A DNA stretch of 64,000 bases, taken from Blasia pusilla (Eukaryota > Marchantiophyta > Marchantiopsida > Blasiales). The notes under the pieces are model-generated. The model was given only the letters and a program-made list of their open reading frames with translations, was not told the origin of the DNA and ran no database searches. Below, in pieces: positions 24,664 through 36,954 of the stretch (position 1 is its first letter; each line of letters begins with the position of its first letter). The translations under genes and the position numbers were made by a program. The stretch is taken from positions 1,922,001 to 1,986,000 of the forward strand of contig CM114272.1 in the NCBI GenBank assembly GCA_050084515.1, written 5' to 3'.

Positions 24664-24725
<62 letters not shown>
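24370..24725 (+). repeat. Dispersed repeat R2 (SINE-like), copy 1, ending in (CT)n
   Basis: A 300-bp segment starting 'gggggcggtctcaa', with 'acatggatggtccat' and 'gatgtgaaggtgcttgttag' type blocks, recurs in the same order at 40753-41060. Both copies end close to CT-rich tracts; here (CT)n spans 24669-24725. The 'gtccatgttcga' part of the second copy resembles a pol III B box, so a tRNA-derived SINE is possible but not shown. Confidence 0.6.
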
Positions 24726-24727
<2 letters not shown>

Positions 24728-25969
24728 CAAAACCTCCTTCATATTGTGTGAAGATGCTCGTGACTCTTGCTCAAAGTAGTAGCATAATCTGCTATCATAT
24801 GTTTGTGTACAATTCTCATTCAATGCTCTGATCCAAAATGAAGACCACCTTCTTATGTATGGATAAAATATTTGGCAATCACCTCAAGCCCCAACAACTT
24901 CTCCCTTGCATCTAAGTTTATCTGACGGTAGTCCCTCAAATCCTTACTAGAAGAGGCTCATCAAAGCATATCCATCATATACTCGCTGAATCGATGGAAT
25001 CATGCTTGTAAAATTGCACTCGTGCATGCATCTCTATCCTTGTCATATATCCTCAACCATCCAATCATGCAAAAATTGTTCATAATCATGAGGATGAATG
25101 TTTGTACATGAGACTATCTCCCAATAGAAAATATCACACGCGCCCATGCTCCATATCCTCTCTCAATTTTGTAATCACTATCATTTTCACCACCTATTCC
25201 ATAAAATAGTTGCTTTGGGATGAATAGGACCAACCAAATCTATTGTATGAAACATCGCATCCCCCGCAACCTTGGTCTCTCGAGCCCGTTCAACCCACCC
25301 CGTGCATGGCCGTTGGAATAGGACATTACCCAAACCCAAGAAATCATCATGAAAAAAACTCTACGTAAGTGAGTCTTGTATCCGATTAGCATACGTTCCG
25401 ATAAACACAATAGATATCTCTCCCCTCGAGTGAGTACCCAAGGAGCCAAAGGTCTATGCACACATCTACCCTTCAACTACTTCAACCATACTCTTTGGTG
25501 CACATCCACCTCATCTCATGGTCACCTATGTGTGTTTGTATCTCCTCCTCCCCCCCCCAAAATAAATTTTATATATATAGTCCATCAATAATTGATTGAC
25601 ATTACCCTTGATATGCATCGAGTACTATAAGTGTTGGATCAAAAGGGCCTTCAAAGGCTCATTCAAAGGATCACATTTTCCCATCAAATTTGAATATGTT
25701 CAGAATACACGGATAAAAAACTAAATCTATATAATAATTGGCGATCACATATGCTTAATACAACAAGATAGCGGGACAATAAGACAAAATAGACAACATT
25801 CTTGAATGTTTTTGCCTTAGCCCTGTTAATGGGTAGAAATAGAACAAAGGAAACGAGAGGGATATGAGTGGAACATATATTAATAATTAATTTAATAGTG
25901 TAATGGGTGATTATAAATCTTAATCAGATGTAATAATTATGATAAATAACCAAAATTTTAGCATTTTTA
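24726..25969. other. No recognised gene
   Basis: Only short open frames. The 78-codon minus frame at 25240-25476 has no motif. A C-rich run is near 25545. Nothing else stands out. Confidence 0.35.
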
Positions 25970-26340
25970 CCTCAATTCATATTTGATGGAAAAAAGAAAT
26001 AAAAATTTATGGAGGAATAGATTTTGTTTAATTTTTATGGAAAGATAAAATTACTTAGTGTATTGGGATATCATTTAAATTTGAATGGAGGATTGTAATT
26101 ACTAAGAAAGTGAAATTTTATTACTCTTCTAAGATGTTAGAAAATAGAAATCGTATTTAAATTCGGAAGTAAATAAATGATAATTTTTAAAATAATCCTA
26201 TTAATTAATATGTGATATTTTGAGAAAGGAAAATGAATTTTAATGGAAAAGGAAAATAATTTCGGTAATTAAAATTAGCTAAGATTTTGGTTAGTGAATG
26301 TTACTTTGATGGGAAGAGTGGAAGGGGAAAATAGTTATCG
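25970..26340 (+). repeat. AT-rich dispersed repeat R4, copy 1
   Basis: About 370 bp are similar, in the same orientation and order, to 28725-29080. Shared blocks include 'ttcatatttgatgg', 'tttaatggaaaa' and 'gaagagtggaaggggaa'. The copies are diverged by substitutions and small indels, which suggests an old element. No coding content. Confidence 0.6.
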
Positions 26341-26509
26341 TTTGAGCTTTTACATATGATTGAAATTATTTTGGGGGGATGGGTGTTATTTAAAGGTGAA
26401 ATTTTTTTACTCTTTTAAGATTTAAAAAAGTGGAAATTATACTTAAATTTTAATATTAAATAAAAATTGAAAGTTTAAACATAATTTTTTTAAAATATTT
26501 TTTTAAGGC

Positions 26510-26700
26510 CCCATTGACATGCGGTAATTGGACAAGAAAAAAATGTTTCACATGTTATGAGCAAGGAGAAACAAGTTTGAATCTGTGTGCAACATCATTA
26601 ATCCCCTCACTAACAAAAACTCTTCAAACACTATTTTTTTTCTGTGCATCGCATGAGTACCTTACTAGTAGCTATAATTAACTTATATTTCAATCCCTAA
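26510..26700 (-). repeat. Short dispersed repeat R5 (Helitron- or SINE-like), inverted copy
   Basis: Reverse-complemented, this matches about 29600-29785: 'gatgcac' near a 'ctagt', then 'gtttgaagag', 'gattaatgatg', and 'tgaaacatt'. Related sequence lies at about 61520-61705. It carries no coding capacity. Confidence 0.55.
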
Positions 26701-27099
26701 CCTTAGCGCACAGACGAACCAAACACAACTTTGCTATGGAGAGTACCCTAAAATTGGGCGTCATTCTCCTCCACATGATATTTGCAGTTCTTGCGTCATC
26801 AACACTTCAACTTTATTATCACAACATAACGCATAACACCAACACCTTGTGTCGACCCTAATATTGGTTTTGCTATTGGAGCAAGAGAGAAAACAACTTC
26901 TTGGATATCCTTAGAACCCCATAATATGTCATTCATTTCAAGATGAGACTCTATTGCATTCTGGTTGCCATTCAAATCATCATCCATGTTAGAAAGAAAG
27001 AGAGTAGAAATGACTGTAGGAAAGCTAAAGCAACATGCCTTTAATTAAAACATTGGAGAAAGCATGCAATGAATATTATCCGTATGAAATATTGTCATG

Positions 27100-27625
27100 G
27101 TAGATGAGGCGTAGGACGACATAGTATCGGGGCCTTAGAGGGGTCTTGTAGTTCCCTATTTTGAGAGGTTATATGTGACCTGCTCTTAGGAGATGGTCAC
27201 CCTTCCCTTTATGAAGAGTGGTAGCCTTGGAGAGGTTGACCTTCCCAGCCATGTATGGCTCCACTTGGACCTATAGGGTCGTGGGTTAGTTGGTCTTATG
27301 AGGGGACCACATGTATAGTTGTTAAGGAGTTAGTATTCTATGTACTACAGGTTGGTAGTGATCTACTAAGAGGGAGGTGACCTGTGTGCACAGGTCACCC
27401 ATGGAGGTGTCAGGGGGATATATACCTCGAATAAAGCTCATTTGGAGCTCATCTTCCTTAGGATCGCAAACCCGTGTTGGGATCCGTGATACATTGGAGC
27501 TTGCATGTATTGAGCGTGGATTCTCTCTTGAAGAGTGGGATAGGAGTGATCAATAATGGAAGATCACACACAATTTGGGAATCCCTACGTACACTTTCTC
27601 TTACTGTTGCAACATTGTGTATCCG
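27100..27625 (+). repeat. LTR-like repeat with perfect hairpin
   Basis: The segment resembles the architecture of the LTRs elsewhere in this window. It has a perfect inverted repeat (arms GGTGACCTGTG and CACAGGTCACC at 27376-27386 and 27389-27399), an 'agctcatttggagct' small inverted repeat about 50 bp later, and a TATA-like gatatatac between them. No internal retroelement sequence adjoins it, so it may be a solo LTR. Its borders are uncertain. Confidence 0.5.
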
Positions 27626-28724
27626 ATTCACGAATGGCTGTTTTGGATGAAGTACGGTTGATTGCAGATTTCATCAGAGTTACAATTTGTATTCAATTTT
27701 CTAATGGGGTTGTCTAGTCGTTCATATATAGAAATGTTAGGATTCATAGTTAGATGAATCTTAGACATGTATGTGCATGACAGTCGATATATGTTAGCAA
27801 CGATGTATATTTGCACAACAATATAGACATGAGAGTAACTTGTGAGGTATGACAATTGCAACTAGTACTTACAAAAGGAAACGTAAATTTTGCTATCATA
27901 CTCATAAGTTACTTGAATTCATTTCTTACGATTTTTTTCCTTTTGGCTATTATTTTATGAGTGCTTTATTGCACCTAAAACTCATATTAGACTTAAATAA
28001 AAGTACTCATAAAATTTTTGGTCGCTTGCAATAGACTCACACGATTAAGACTCATAAAGAAAAATAGTTGTATTACACGTGAAAATTACAAGTCCATGCC
28101 AGAACATGACTCACAAAATAAGTTTGGGAATCCCCTAATCCCTAGTAGTGATATCCATTTTATAATGACCGATTTCTAGGAGGAAAAAAATAGCATTTCT
28201 AGGATTCATTTTTTTTCATCATAATTCTCTTCGTGTTCCCACTAAAAAAATCATAGTAATTTTTGATTTGAGATTGAGAAAATATACTTTCTAATGAGCT
28301 ATGGTACATGTCACTTCCTTTATCGTGCAGCCATACATTTAAATGCAACACATATGAAACAATATGTTTGCCCACAACATACAAGACAAAATAATTTTTG
28401 GAAGATTTAACCCTTGCAATAATATTTGAGGATCTTCACCCTCATAGTTCTGAGAAATTGTTGTATTAGTGATATTAGTGATACCCATTTAATTTTTATT
28501 ATCTAAATATATATTAATTATAATGGATGATCCTATATGTACAATAGGACAAAATAGCAACATGCTTGGATTTAATCCCTTGATTCACATTAGATGGGTA
28601 GATAAAATAAGTTTGAGTGGAAGAGGAAAATATTTTCATTAATTAATTAATTAATATCATAACGGATGATCTAGGTATAAATAAGAAAAAATAATGGAAT
28701 AATTAGAAAACAATTAATTTTTTC
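27626..28724. other. AT-rich, no gene
   Basis: Short, AT-rich open frames only. I recognise nothing. Confidence 0.35.
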
Positions 28725-29080
28725 CCTTAATTCATATTTGATGGGAAGGGAAAATGAATTTGAAAGGAGAAGGAAAAGATATTGTTTAAATTTTATGGAA
28801 GAGTAGAATTATTTAGGGGAATAGATCATTTAAATTTTAATTGAATAGTGTAATTACTTAGAAGAGTGGAATGTTATTGTTCTTTTAAGATTTAAAAATT
28901 GAGATTCCATTTGAATTTTGAAATAAAAAAGATTCTTAAAAAAATAATCATATTTTTTCATATTGAATATTTTGGGAAAGGAAAATTAATTTTAATGGAA
29001 AAGAGAAATTATTTCATTAGTGAAAAATAATTTAATTAATGGATGTTATTATGGTGAGAAGAGTGGAAGGGGAAGTAGGT
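28725..29080 (+). repeat. AT-rich dispersed repeat R4, copy 2
   Basis: Second copy of the repeat at 25970-26340, same orientation. The plus-strand open frame 29020-29268 begins inside it and is not a recognised gene. Confidence 0.6.
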
Positions 29081-29589
29081 ATTGTTTAAATTTTTATGGA
29101 GGAGTGAAATCTAGGGATATGTGTCAAACAAAAGGAGAATTAAAAAAGTTTTATCCTCTTAAGAAGTTTATAGATCGTAGCCATTTTCCAATTCTCGATG
29201 TTTTAAAGCAGTGGAGGATATTACGAGGAGAAAAAATACTTGAATTTTCTTCAAAGATAAATCTTTGAATGTTACAAAATTCAAATATACTGCTCTTTTT
29301 TCTTACTATCTCACTATTTTGTCCATTTGTACATGTAGGGTGACCCATTGTAATATAGATATAATAGTTTAATCCCTCCCTTGTCCGACACACGTTGCTA
29401 GATTTAATCTATGTTATTATTCCATTTTGCAAACATCTCTCCCTTTGATACATATCTTTTTCCAATAAGTTCACTCATTGTCTAAACCAATAGAACTAGC
29501 ACCGGCTAGTAACACATAATTTTGCTGCAAGCTTCACTTCTCTTAAAATCCCTTTACTTTTTTTTCTCCCGTATAATAACCTAGTTGGT

Positions 29590-30230
29590 GCTTGTGCGAT
29601 GCACGAATAGCTACCAAGTTGTCATGTGCGATGCAAGGGAAGTAAAAAATTGTTTGAAGAGCTAGTGTATAGCCTATGAACGAAAGAGATTAATGATGCT
29701 CTACATAAATTCACATTTTTTCCTTGTTGCCTGTAGCATATGAAACATTTCTTGTTGCCCAGTTGCCACATGTCAAGCAGAGAGCTGCTTGCAAATCAAG
29801 AAGACACTCTCCCATAATTATATAGATGATATATACAATTATTACATAGATATAGATGTGTGTGGTTGCTAGGGTTTAGGCCCGTGCAATGCACGATTTA
29901 AAAATAATGGATAATTTTAATTTACCATCCATAATATACAATTGAATTCGAATAACATTGTTGTCTTAGACAATCTTATTGGCTAGAAAGGGCATGGATC
30001 AAGATAGTAAAGGCCCGAGCCATGCACTGGTTTAAATCAACTCCTAAGATACTAATTAGCTCTCAAAATTCTTGAGTGTTTTTAAATCAATTTCGAGCGA
30101 TCCTATTGGTGAAGAAAGCGAACGATCCTATTGCCTCAAAATGTAATCAATCCCATTGGCTGAAAATGCCACGTGTAAAAAATAAAAGAGGTTGCAAGAT
30201 GAAGAAGCACTCTCCCATAATAATATAGAT
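29590..30230 (+). repeat. Dispersed repeat R5, two partial copies
   Basis: Two neighbouring units end in almost the same terminus, 'cactctcccataattatata' near 29802 and 'cactctcccataataatata' near 30206. Each has a 'cccgtgcaatgcacg' or 'gtgcgatgcac' block towards its start. A diverged terminus (ctctcccaaaataatataaa) recurs near 61680. Short GC-rich mini-palindromes near the start and a fixed 3' end recall non-autonomous Helitrons or SINEs. The class is unproven. Confidence 0.5.
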
Positions 30231-30496
30231 TATTCAAAGTCAATTATATAATTTGGATGAGTAATTGAAAAGTATACATTATTTTTAATTGCTCACATCC
30301 CATCCCATTAAAAATCCCCCATCCATTCCTTACCTATATAATTAGTTCATGAGTTCACAAGAAATCCTCCTCCCTTTAAAGGTAATTGAAAGTAATTTAA
30401 TTTAATTCAGGCAACATACTAGTGGGTTCTTACTAGCTTCCTTTCATTTTTTGAATTCCTCTCTTTTCTTACACTCTCTCATTTTTCGAATGTAGA

Positions 30497-30525
30497 GATT
30501 CTTAGAGTGTACAACTCTAAGAATC
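30497..30525. repeat. Perfect 12-bp inverted repeat
   Basis: Arms GATTCTTAGAGT (30497-30508) and ACTCTAAGAATC (30514-30525) are separated by 5 nt. It lies about 500 bp upstream of the APC11 start codon. It could form a stem-loop; its role is unknown. Confidence 0.8.
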
Positions 30526-31033
30526 GATTTTCGAGTTGTAACTTCATGTTTTGAATTCATGTCATACGAAAGCCATAGTTTTACGAAACTCTTTTACGCT
30601 CTGCACTCTCAACCTGCAAAATCAATGCTCTACGATTTACGAGTTAATAATACAGGCGGTGTACAACTCGAAAATGGACTCAATTAATTTTTTGGAGTAG
30701 AGATTGTAAGTCCTTTCGAGAAATCGAGTGCAGGATTTCTTTATTACGCCTTTTCCGGAGAAAGAAAGGTTTCATTCTGTCCGTCTTGCTCACGGTGTCC
30801 TCACGCGCGGTGCTGCAAGGAGCGGGAAAACTCCTGAACAGTCTGTTCGATTGTGAATGTCAGTGAATTTCTAGCAAGGAAGGAGGAGGACACGTCGTGA
30901 TCCTCCGTATCCGTGAATCTGTGGAAGTTGCTGTGCAGACTGCGCTGGAGTGAGTCGGTTTGTTGGAATCGGTGTGCATTATCGGAGCGGAGAAGTCGCT
31001 GATCGTCGGCATTGAGCGCTGAGGGCTGTGGAC
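30526..31033 (+). promoter_or_regulatory. Presumed promoter and 5' UTR of APC11
   Basis: Immediately upstream of the APC11 start. GC content increases from about 30770 onward (for example the cacgcgcgg block near 30801). No TATA box was identified. Minus-strand open frames here (30801-31180) overlap the gene start and are judged shadows. Confidence 0.4.
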
Positions 31034-32218
31034 ATGAAAGTGAAAATTCTGAGTATCTTTTTTGCGGAGAGTCTTTATGTGATGTGTTTGGTCTCTCGTG
31101 CATTGGTAGGTAGGTAGGGTATGATAGGGTTTTATGGATCCGAGACTTGAGAAACTACGGATCATGTTCTGCAATCTCAATTGCTGTCATTTTGGATGTG
31201 GCGAACGTTTCGCGGTTTGAGTCCTTGACCAGATCACAATGCGCGGTTACGCAATCGGTTCTTCTCATCAGAGTAGGCGCCTTCTGTCTTTCTCTCCTGT
31301 TACTCTCTAATTCATGCTACGGATGGCCAAATGATTTGTGGAAGTTTGATGCGGTTTAAATCCCTCAGTAGTCTTCCGGAAACTTCACGCCTATTTTTAA
31401 TCGTGCTCAAAGCCAAAGAATTGTTTGGAGAGTTTTGCGCATCCCCCGATCACATCGCCGAATTGTATAGAAACTTACGTTCTTGATGATACCTGCTCTC
31501 GTGAATTTTGATGCCGCTACTGACAGCACGCGGTGCGTAGATTTAGACAATCATGAAATGCAGGGGAAGTCGAATTCTGATTATTACAAAACGTCTTTCG
31601 TGTGTAGATGGCATGCAGTAGCATCATGGACTTGGGACGCACACGATGATGCCTGTGGTATATGCCGAATGGCTTTCGACGGTTGCTGCCCCGACTGCAA
31701 AATGCCAGGAGACGATTGTCCGCTGAGTATGTCTTAGTTCTTACTGGTCCTATTTGTTGTCCAAAGTGAATGGCGCTGCAGGGAACTTTCAGGCAGACGA
31801 TGTGTGATTGTTGTCATTTCAGATTCATGCAGACGTCAGGCATGACGATGTGTGATTTTCATGCTGAAGTGCATGAAAGGCTCGACAGTGGAGACTTCTT
31901 CGGTCTTACGTTGTCCTCACATTCACTTAAGCATTGCATATATTATCTCTCTCTACTTGTTTTATCTTCTCCAGTTTGGCAGGACCCGATTTCATTGCTT
32001 GACCCGATTTCATGGAGAGGTTTGTCTGTTCATAAGTGAACTTGAAGGATGAGTCAAGTGCTTGATCCTCTCTGATCCTACTCGTGTTGAATGTCGTTGC
32101 AGTTTGGGGCGCCTGCAACCATGCATTTCACCTTCACTGTATATTGAAGTGGGTCAACTCGCAAAGCCCACGACCACACTGCCCAATGTGCCGAAGGGAA
32201 TGGAAGTTTAGGGGCTGA
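31034..32218 (+). CDS. APC11: Anaphase-promoting complex subunit 11 (RING-H2), 3 exons, 84 aa
   Basis: Exons 31034-31053, 31608-31726 and 32103-32218 give 255 nt, exactly 84 codons plus stop, the usual APC11 length. Exon 1 encodes MKVKIL, the conserved N-terminus. Exon 2 encodes RWHAVASWTWDA, CGICRMAFDGCCPDC and GDDCPL. Exon 3 encodes WGACNHAFHLHCILKWVNSQ and HCPMCRREWKF. The RING-H2 cysteines and histidines are all present. APC11 pairs with the cullin APC2 in the anaphase-promoting complex, binds the E2 and drives ubiquitination of mitotic regulators. Intron 2 is a normal GT-AG (gtatgt at 31727, ag at 32101-32102). Intron 1 is odd: the frame demands TA-AG or GT-TA ends, with a GTATCTTT donor recalling minor-spliceosome donors. 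An in-frame ATG at 31486 could give a different N-terminus if intron 1 is not used. Confidence 0.93.
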
Positions 32219-32326
32219 TCATTGGAATTCCAGCCAAAACGAATTCAATGAAAACGTTCGTTATTTAGTTTAGCCTTTAGGTCTTCAGCTCGAGCGGGCA
32301 AGTTTTCAGCTGAATCGAAACAGAAA

Positions 32327-32975
32327 GCTCTACAATAGTCAGGTGGTTTTGGTGAGGCTACAATTTTTCCAAGAAGAGTCGAATGGTCTCGTGTAGTTTG
32401 TTTGGTCTTGTGATTAACGGCGCATCTCTACTCTGCAATTTGCACAAGCAGGAAAGGATTGATTTCCTTAAGTGGAAGGTTCGTGAACTTACTGTCAGCA
32501 GGGTACCAAAATCTCTACAATATTCAGGTGACTTGTCAGGTTACGAGTCGTAGGAGAAGAGTCGAATGCTTTCGAGCAGGCTGGTTTGTCTTGTGATTCA
32601 ACGGCGTGTTCTACAATGCAATTTGCACAAGCTGGAAAGGATTAATTTCCTTACATGGAAGGTCGGTGAACTTACTGTCAGGAGGCTTCCGATTCTATGA
32701 TAAAAGGCTCATGGTTTCTATTTGTTCAGCTTCAGCAGAACGGAAAGCTCTACAAGAGTTTGGTGATCTTGGTGAGGCTACACGTTTTCCGAGAAGAGTC
32801 GAATGGTCTCGTGTATGTTTGTTAGGTCTTGTGATTCAACGGTGGGCCTCTTCTCTGTAATTTGCAGGACCAGGAATGGATTGATTTCTTTCCATGGAAG
32901 GTTCGTGAACTTACTGTGTGTAGATTACCGAGTGAGAAAAGGCTCATGGTTTCATGCCAGCTGGGCATCCCTTTT
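32327..32975 (+). repeat. Three-copy tandem repeat (about 185-235 bp)
   Basis: The order 'ctctacaa...gtcag/gtttgg', 'gaagagtcgaatg', 'cttgtgatt', 'gcaatttgcacaag' (or variants), 'ggttcgtgaacttactgt' occurs three times, starting near 32327, 32509 and 32745. It directly follows APC11 and may lie in its 3' untranslated or flanking region. Confidence 0.7.
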
Positions 32976-33208
32976 GAAATCACTTAGCTCTGCAGTTTGC
33001 ACAAATATCCCATTTCGGTGTGAAAATTTTGATTTCTGTGAACTTCCGTCTTTTCGGATCATTTTTTGAGGCGCATCCTTTCAAAATTTTACATAGCCAC
33101 ACACCATCACATCAAATTCTCTAATTTTGCCCACCACACTGTTGTGTGGGAACTTTAGAATTGTAGGTAAATCTGGATGCATTTGGTGTTTCTGGACGTT
33201 CACTATCT

Positions 33209-33236
33209 ACCCGAGATCATTTTGTTGATCTCGGGT
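33209..33236. repeat. Perfect 11-bp inverted repeat
   Basis: Arms ACCCGAGATCA (33209-33219) and TGATCTCGGGT (33226-33236) have a 6-nt loop. It is AT-rich around but not followed by a T-run of terminator type. Role unknown. Confidence 0.75.
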
Positions 33237-33239
33237 TTG

Positions 33240-36200
33240 TTTCTTTTCAGACACGTCTGCTTGCCACTTTGCTCACCGAAAACTCATGATCTTGAACTAT
33301 TCATATTTTTCTATTTTAACCTCGGCATGGACAGAAGGACCGAGAAGAGGGAGCAGGAAGTTTCAAGTCTGTCTGCGAACTGATCTTTCAAATACCCTTA
33401 GGAAATGTGATGCCCATCGATGACTCTCATGGGGATATTCAGAGAGGATTCATTAAAGTCCTTTAAAGTTCGCCTTTCAAACTATACGTTTTACTCGGTT
33501 CCAGATTTGGACATACAGAAGTTGATACGGGTCTCACTTGCTTGTATTGCGCATTGAACGATCTTGGATCCCTTGGTACTCGAACACATGATGGAAAATG
33601 TGGTGGAAAGTGTTTTCTTTATACTCAGTCTTCCCCTGGTGAAGGAGTTTGATGAACACGTTGGCAAACCTTCTAAATGTGAGAAGTGGAGTTAATTGTA
33701 GTGTTTGTGAGAAGACATCAGGTGACCCACAATCAGATTAAAAAGGACCGACTACAAGGGTCGGAGCAACACCGCAATACAGCCATGATGGCATCACTCC
33801 ATCCCGCAGTCATAATATCCGAGGTATCGAGCAGTGATTAGTGCCATCAGGTTCTACCTCACGACTAAGGTAAGTAAGGACAGTGGTAATCACCTTCTAG
33901 ACAATGAAAACATCTCACAATTCGCAAAGCTGTTACAACGGCCAACAATTTTGTAATATGAGGAGTATGGAAGGGTGTAAATCAGAAGGGTTAGTTGTGC
34001 CATAGTTCAGAAGGGGTTGTTCATATCAGTCATGTCTGAATGATGTGCCCTAAGGCATGGCAGCTTGAAAACAGTCCATATCACAGGTTTCCTTTGCTCC
34101 GGGGCTCTTGAATTGCTCTACGAGACATATGTAATCCATCCATTCTAGGCTCTTGATTTGGTGTGGAATGTGTTCGATTTCTGAGCTGAATGGCACTTGT
34201 CACTTTCATCAACTCATAGGCAACACATGTGAGTGCTCGTAGAATACCGCCACTGTCCTGGGCTAGACAACGTCCTACTTGATTGGGGGACCAGAACTAT
34301 TACCAGTACCACTGACATATCTGAAGGATTCAAATGAACCGAAACGTGTTGCCAAGCGCCAAGAGGCACAGAAGAGTTTTGGGCTGTGACAACTTCCTTT
34401 TTGGCTCCATGCTATCAGGAGTAGGCACCCTCTAGCAATGTTTCCTGGTCCTGCCAAAAAGCATTCTAGAAAGTGCCTACACCTGAGTTGCCTTCCGTAT
34501 TGTGTGCTGACCGCTCCTTTCTTCAGTCATTGGTTCATTAGAATTCCAGTTAAGACTTCGATTGCAGCTAGGCACGGCCTTGTGGAGGACTCTCCCCAGC
34601 AAGGAGAAAGCTGCACCTTTTACAATTTGCTCTTGTTTGGATCGTGTGCCAGCTTCAAAGAGACTTAACCATAATAGAAATAGAGGCCGCGTAAACAAAC
34701 ATGATGCACAATGGTGTGCTTGGCTTTCGTATGAGATACTTCTAATCTGCATGCAAGTGTATTGTTTCACTTTCTGTAAGAGGAAAATATTTTGCACATT
34801 AAGCTGAACACAAATTCTGCCGATTGGACTGCGTTAATGAATGACGCAAGGGTAATAGGATTGTTAAAGGTTGAGCTCCGAGCGGCTATTTCTCTTAGAG
34901 CAGAATTTCCACAGACTATCTTTGTGTTATTCTACTACCGGAGGCCCTACGAATGTGCTGGTTGCAAATAAATTGCAGAGAGACAAAGCTGTAGGCAATC
35001 ATCTTTAAAAACTCAATAGAAACTTCATCTACTCGCAATTTGCAGGAGCATCGGATCCTTCACGACGCTCTCAACTGCTTCCTCAGGCTGTTCAGATGAC
35101 CACCTCAGCATAGAATCCATGCGGTGGGCGTGAGAGCGCGCGAGGGTGATCGAATTAAGATCCAAGATGCTTAGCCGCGAAAGCTAACCGTCTGGCTTAA
35201 CCTAGGAAGTTGTAATGACAGACTCAACGCAGACGGTACTGTATTAGATAGAGCGGATCTTGGATTCAGTGCAGGTTCTGCGCTCTTTAAGAAGTACGGA
35301 CATTACTACTAATTGAGGCATCTGTAACACTGCTGCGAGAAGATTTTGAGCAAGGATAAACTGTCAGTCATCCTTTCAGAAAGATGTGATGAGTGATTAT
35401 CGACCAGAAAGCAGACACCGGTACTCTATCTTGACCACAGTGGACATTGGATCCAGTGCAGGTAATTACGGAACATCTGGATGGATTGCAACAAAAGTTT
35501 GAGGAGGGTGGTGGTTTGTAAGAACTAAAATAGTAGGGAATATTGTAATCAGCAAGCGTTCTTGGACACCGATCAAAAAGTGGCGGTCCCTCCGGAGTCC
35601 GCACGTCAAGGTAATCATCTCGGTCCTGGGGAGGAGTCGGAGGAGACTGTCACTCGGTCTTCTGGTGGAACAGACGGTCTCTTCCTGGCTGCCACATCAT
35701 GTGCATTGACGTAAGGATTTTCCTTCGTCTAGTTGTGTACTTCCTGGAGGCACGATCTTTACCAACGTACATGACATGTGATGAGCACGAGCTGCAGTAG
35801 TTTAGATTCGTTGGAGGGCCCTGTGTCGTAATAGATCTCACCAACGAGATGGTGCGATTGGTGATTACGCATTTCATCCAGAAGCCCTGTGGTGATTCAT
35901 AATAACGATTGAGCTCGACTTTTCGGTCCCTTTGTGTCCAAAGAGAGACCAGATGTTGAAGTCGGTGTTCTTTGTTGCTAGCAAATCCATGGCTGTCGGC
36001 CTGGTGGCTCTTTCCCGGACTAATTAGACTGCATGTTTGGTGATGAAAGTTACGGTTCATGATGACTTCAGGCCGATGCCAGATTTTGCATGATCTCTTT
36101 TTTTCATCGGTTTAGACTTCTGGTACTCTGTCAGATAGATCCCGGTCTCTCAATTTCTCGGGAACTTCTTCACTGCCTTCTGTCACTTATCTCGCTTGGC

Positions 36201-36940
36201 ATGGAATACTTTAGTGCTTCAAGTATTGAAGTTCCAAGTCCCACGCCCCTCTCGAATCCCCGAGGACAAGAAATCAGTTCATTCCTTCTCACGCAACCAA
36301 GAAACCACTTACATTGCATCCTAATGTTAGCACCTCCGAAGTAGTTTCTATGTAGTATTCGCAACATGATAGAGAGTTTCGCAACGTACCTATGTGACTT
36401 ATGCCTCCCTGAGAATATTGCTCATCCTATGTCCTTGAGGACATGGCAAGAGAATACTAATTACAGCTCAAACGACTCAAAGGAGAACAACAATGCACGT
36501 TTTCTCATCTGGCATAATTCTAATTATGCTGGATCAGACTTGTTTTGTTGCTCTCCTTCCAGCCACTTGGGTTGTAGTTCTATCGCGACAATCAGAGGTC
36601 AGGAATTCTGTCTTGCAGGGATAGTAGAGCATGCTTTATCACGACAGCGACTATCAAGTGCGCGAAACGAGAAATGGTAGATTGACGATTGTAGTTTTGT
36701 TCAATCACAGATCAAGAATTCGATCCACTACAGTCACAGATCGAGAATTCTGTCTTGCATGGAAGGATGATGGAGCATGTTAACGGGGCTACGACTTTCG
36801 AGCTTTCCAAACGAGAACTTGAAGATTGACGAATCAGTAGTCAGTTTCGCTCCCTTCTTTTCAAAATGTCTTTCTCTTTCGATTCGTACGTGCTTTGAAA
36901 GTGGCTAATGCATTGTTATCTCTTCCCCTCTCCCTCTCTC
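33240..36940. other. 3.7 kb without recognised gene
   Basis: Short frames on both strands (for example 35650-36060 minus, 36090-36344 and 36366-36680 plus) show no domain motif or credible exon structure. I cannot exclude a non-coding transcript. No tRNA, rRNA or repeat array was found here. Confidence 0.4.
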
Positions 36941-36954
36941 TCTCTTGACCCTTG

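Noticed and set aside
30801-31180. Minus-strand frames of about 100 codons at the APC11 5' end
   Set aside because: Antisense to the APC11 leader and first exon, no motif.
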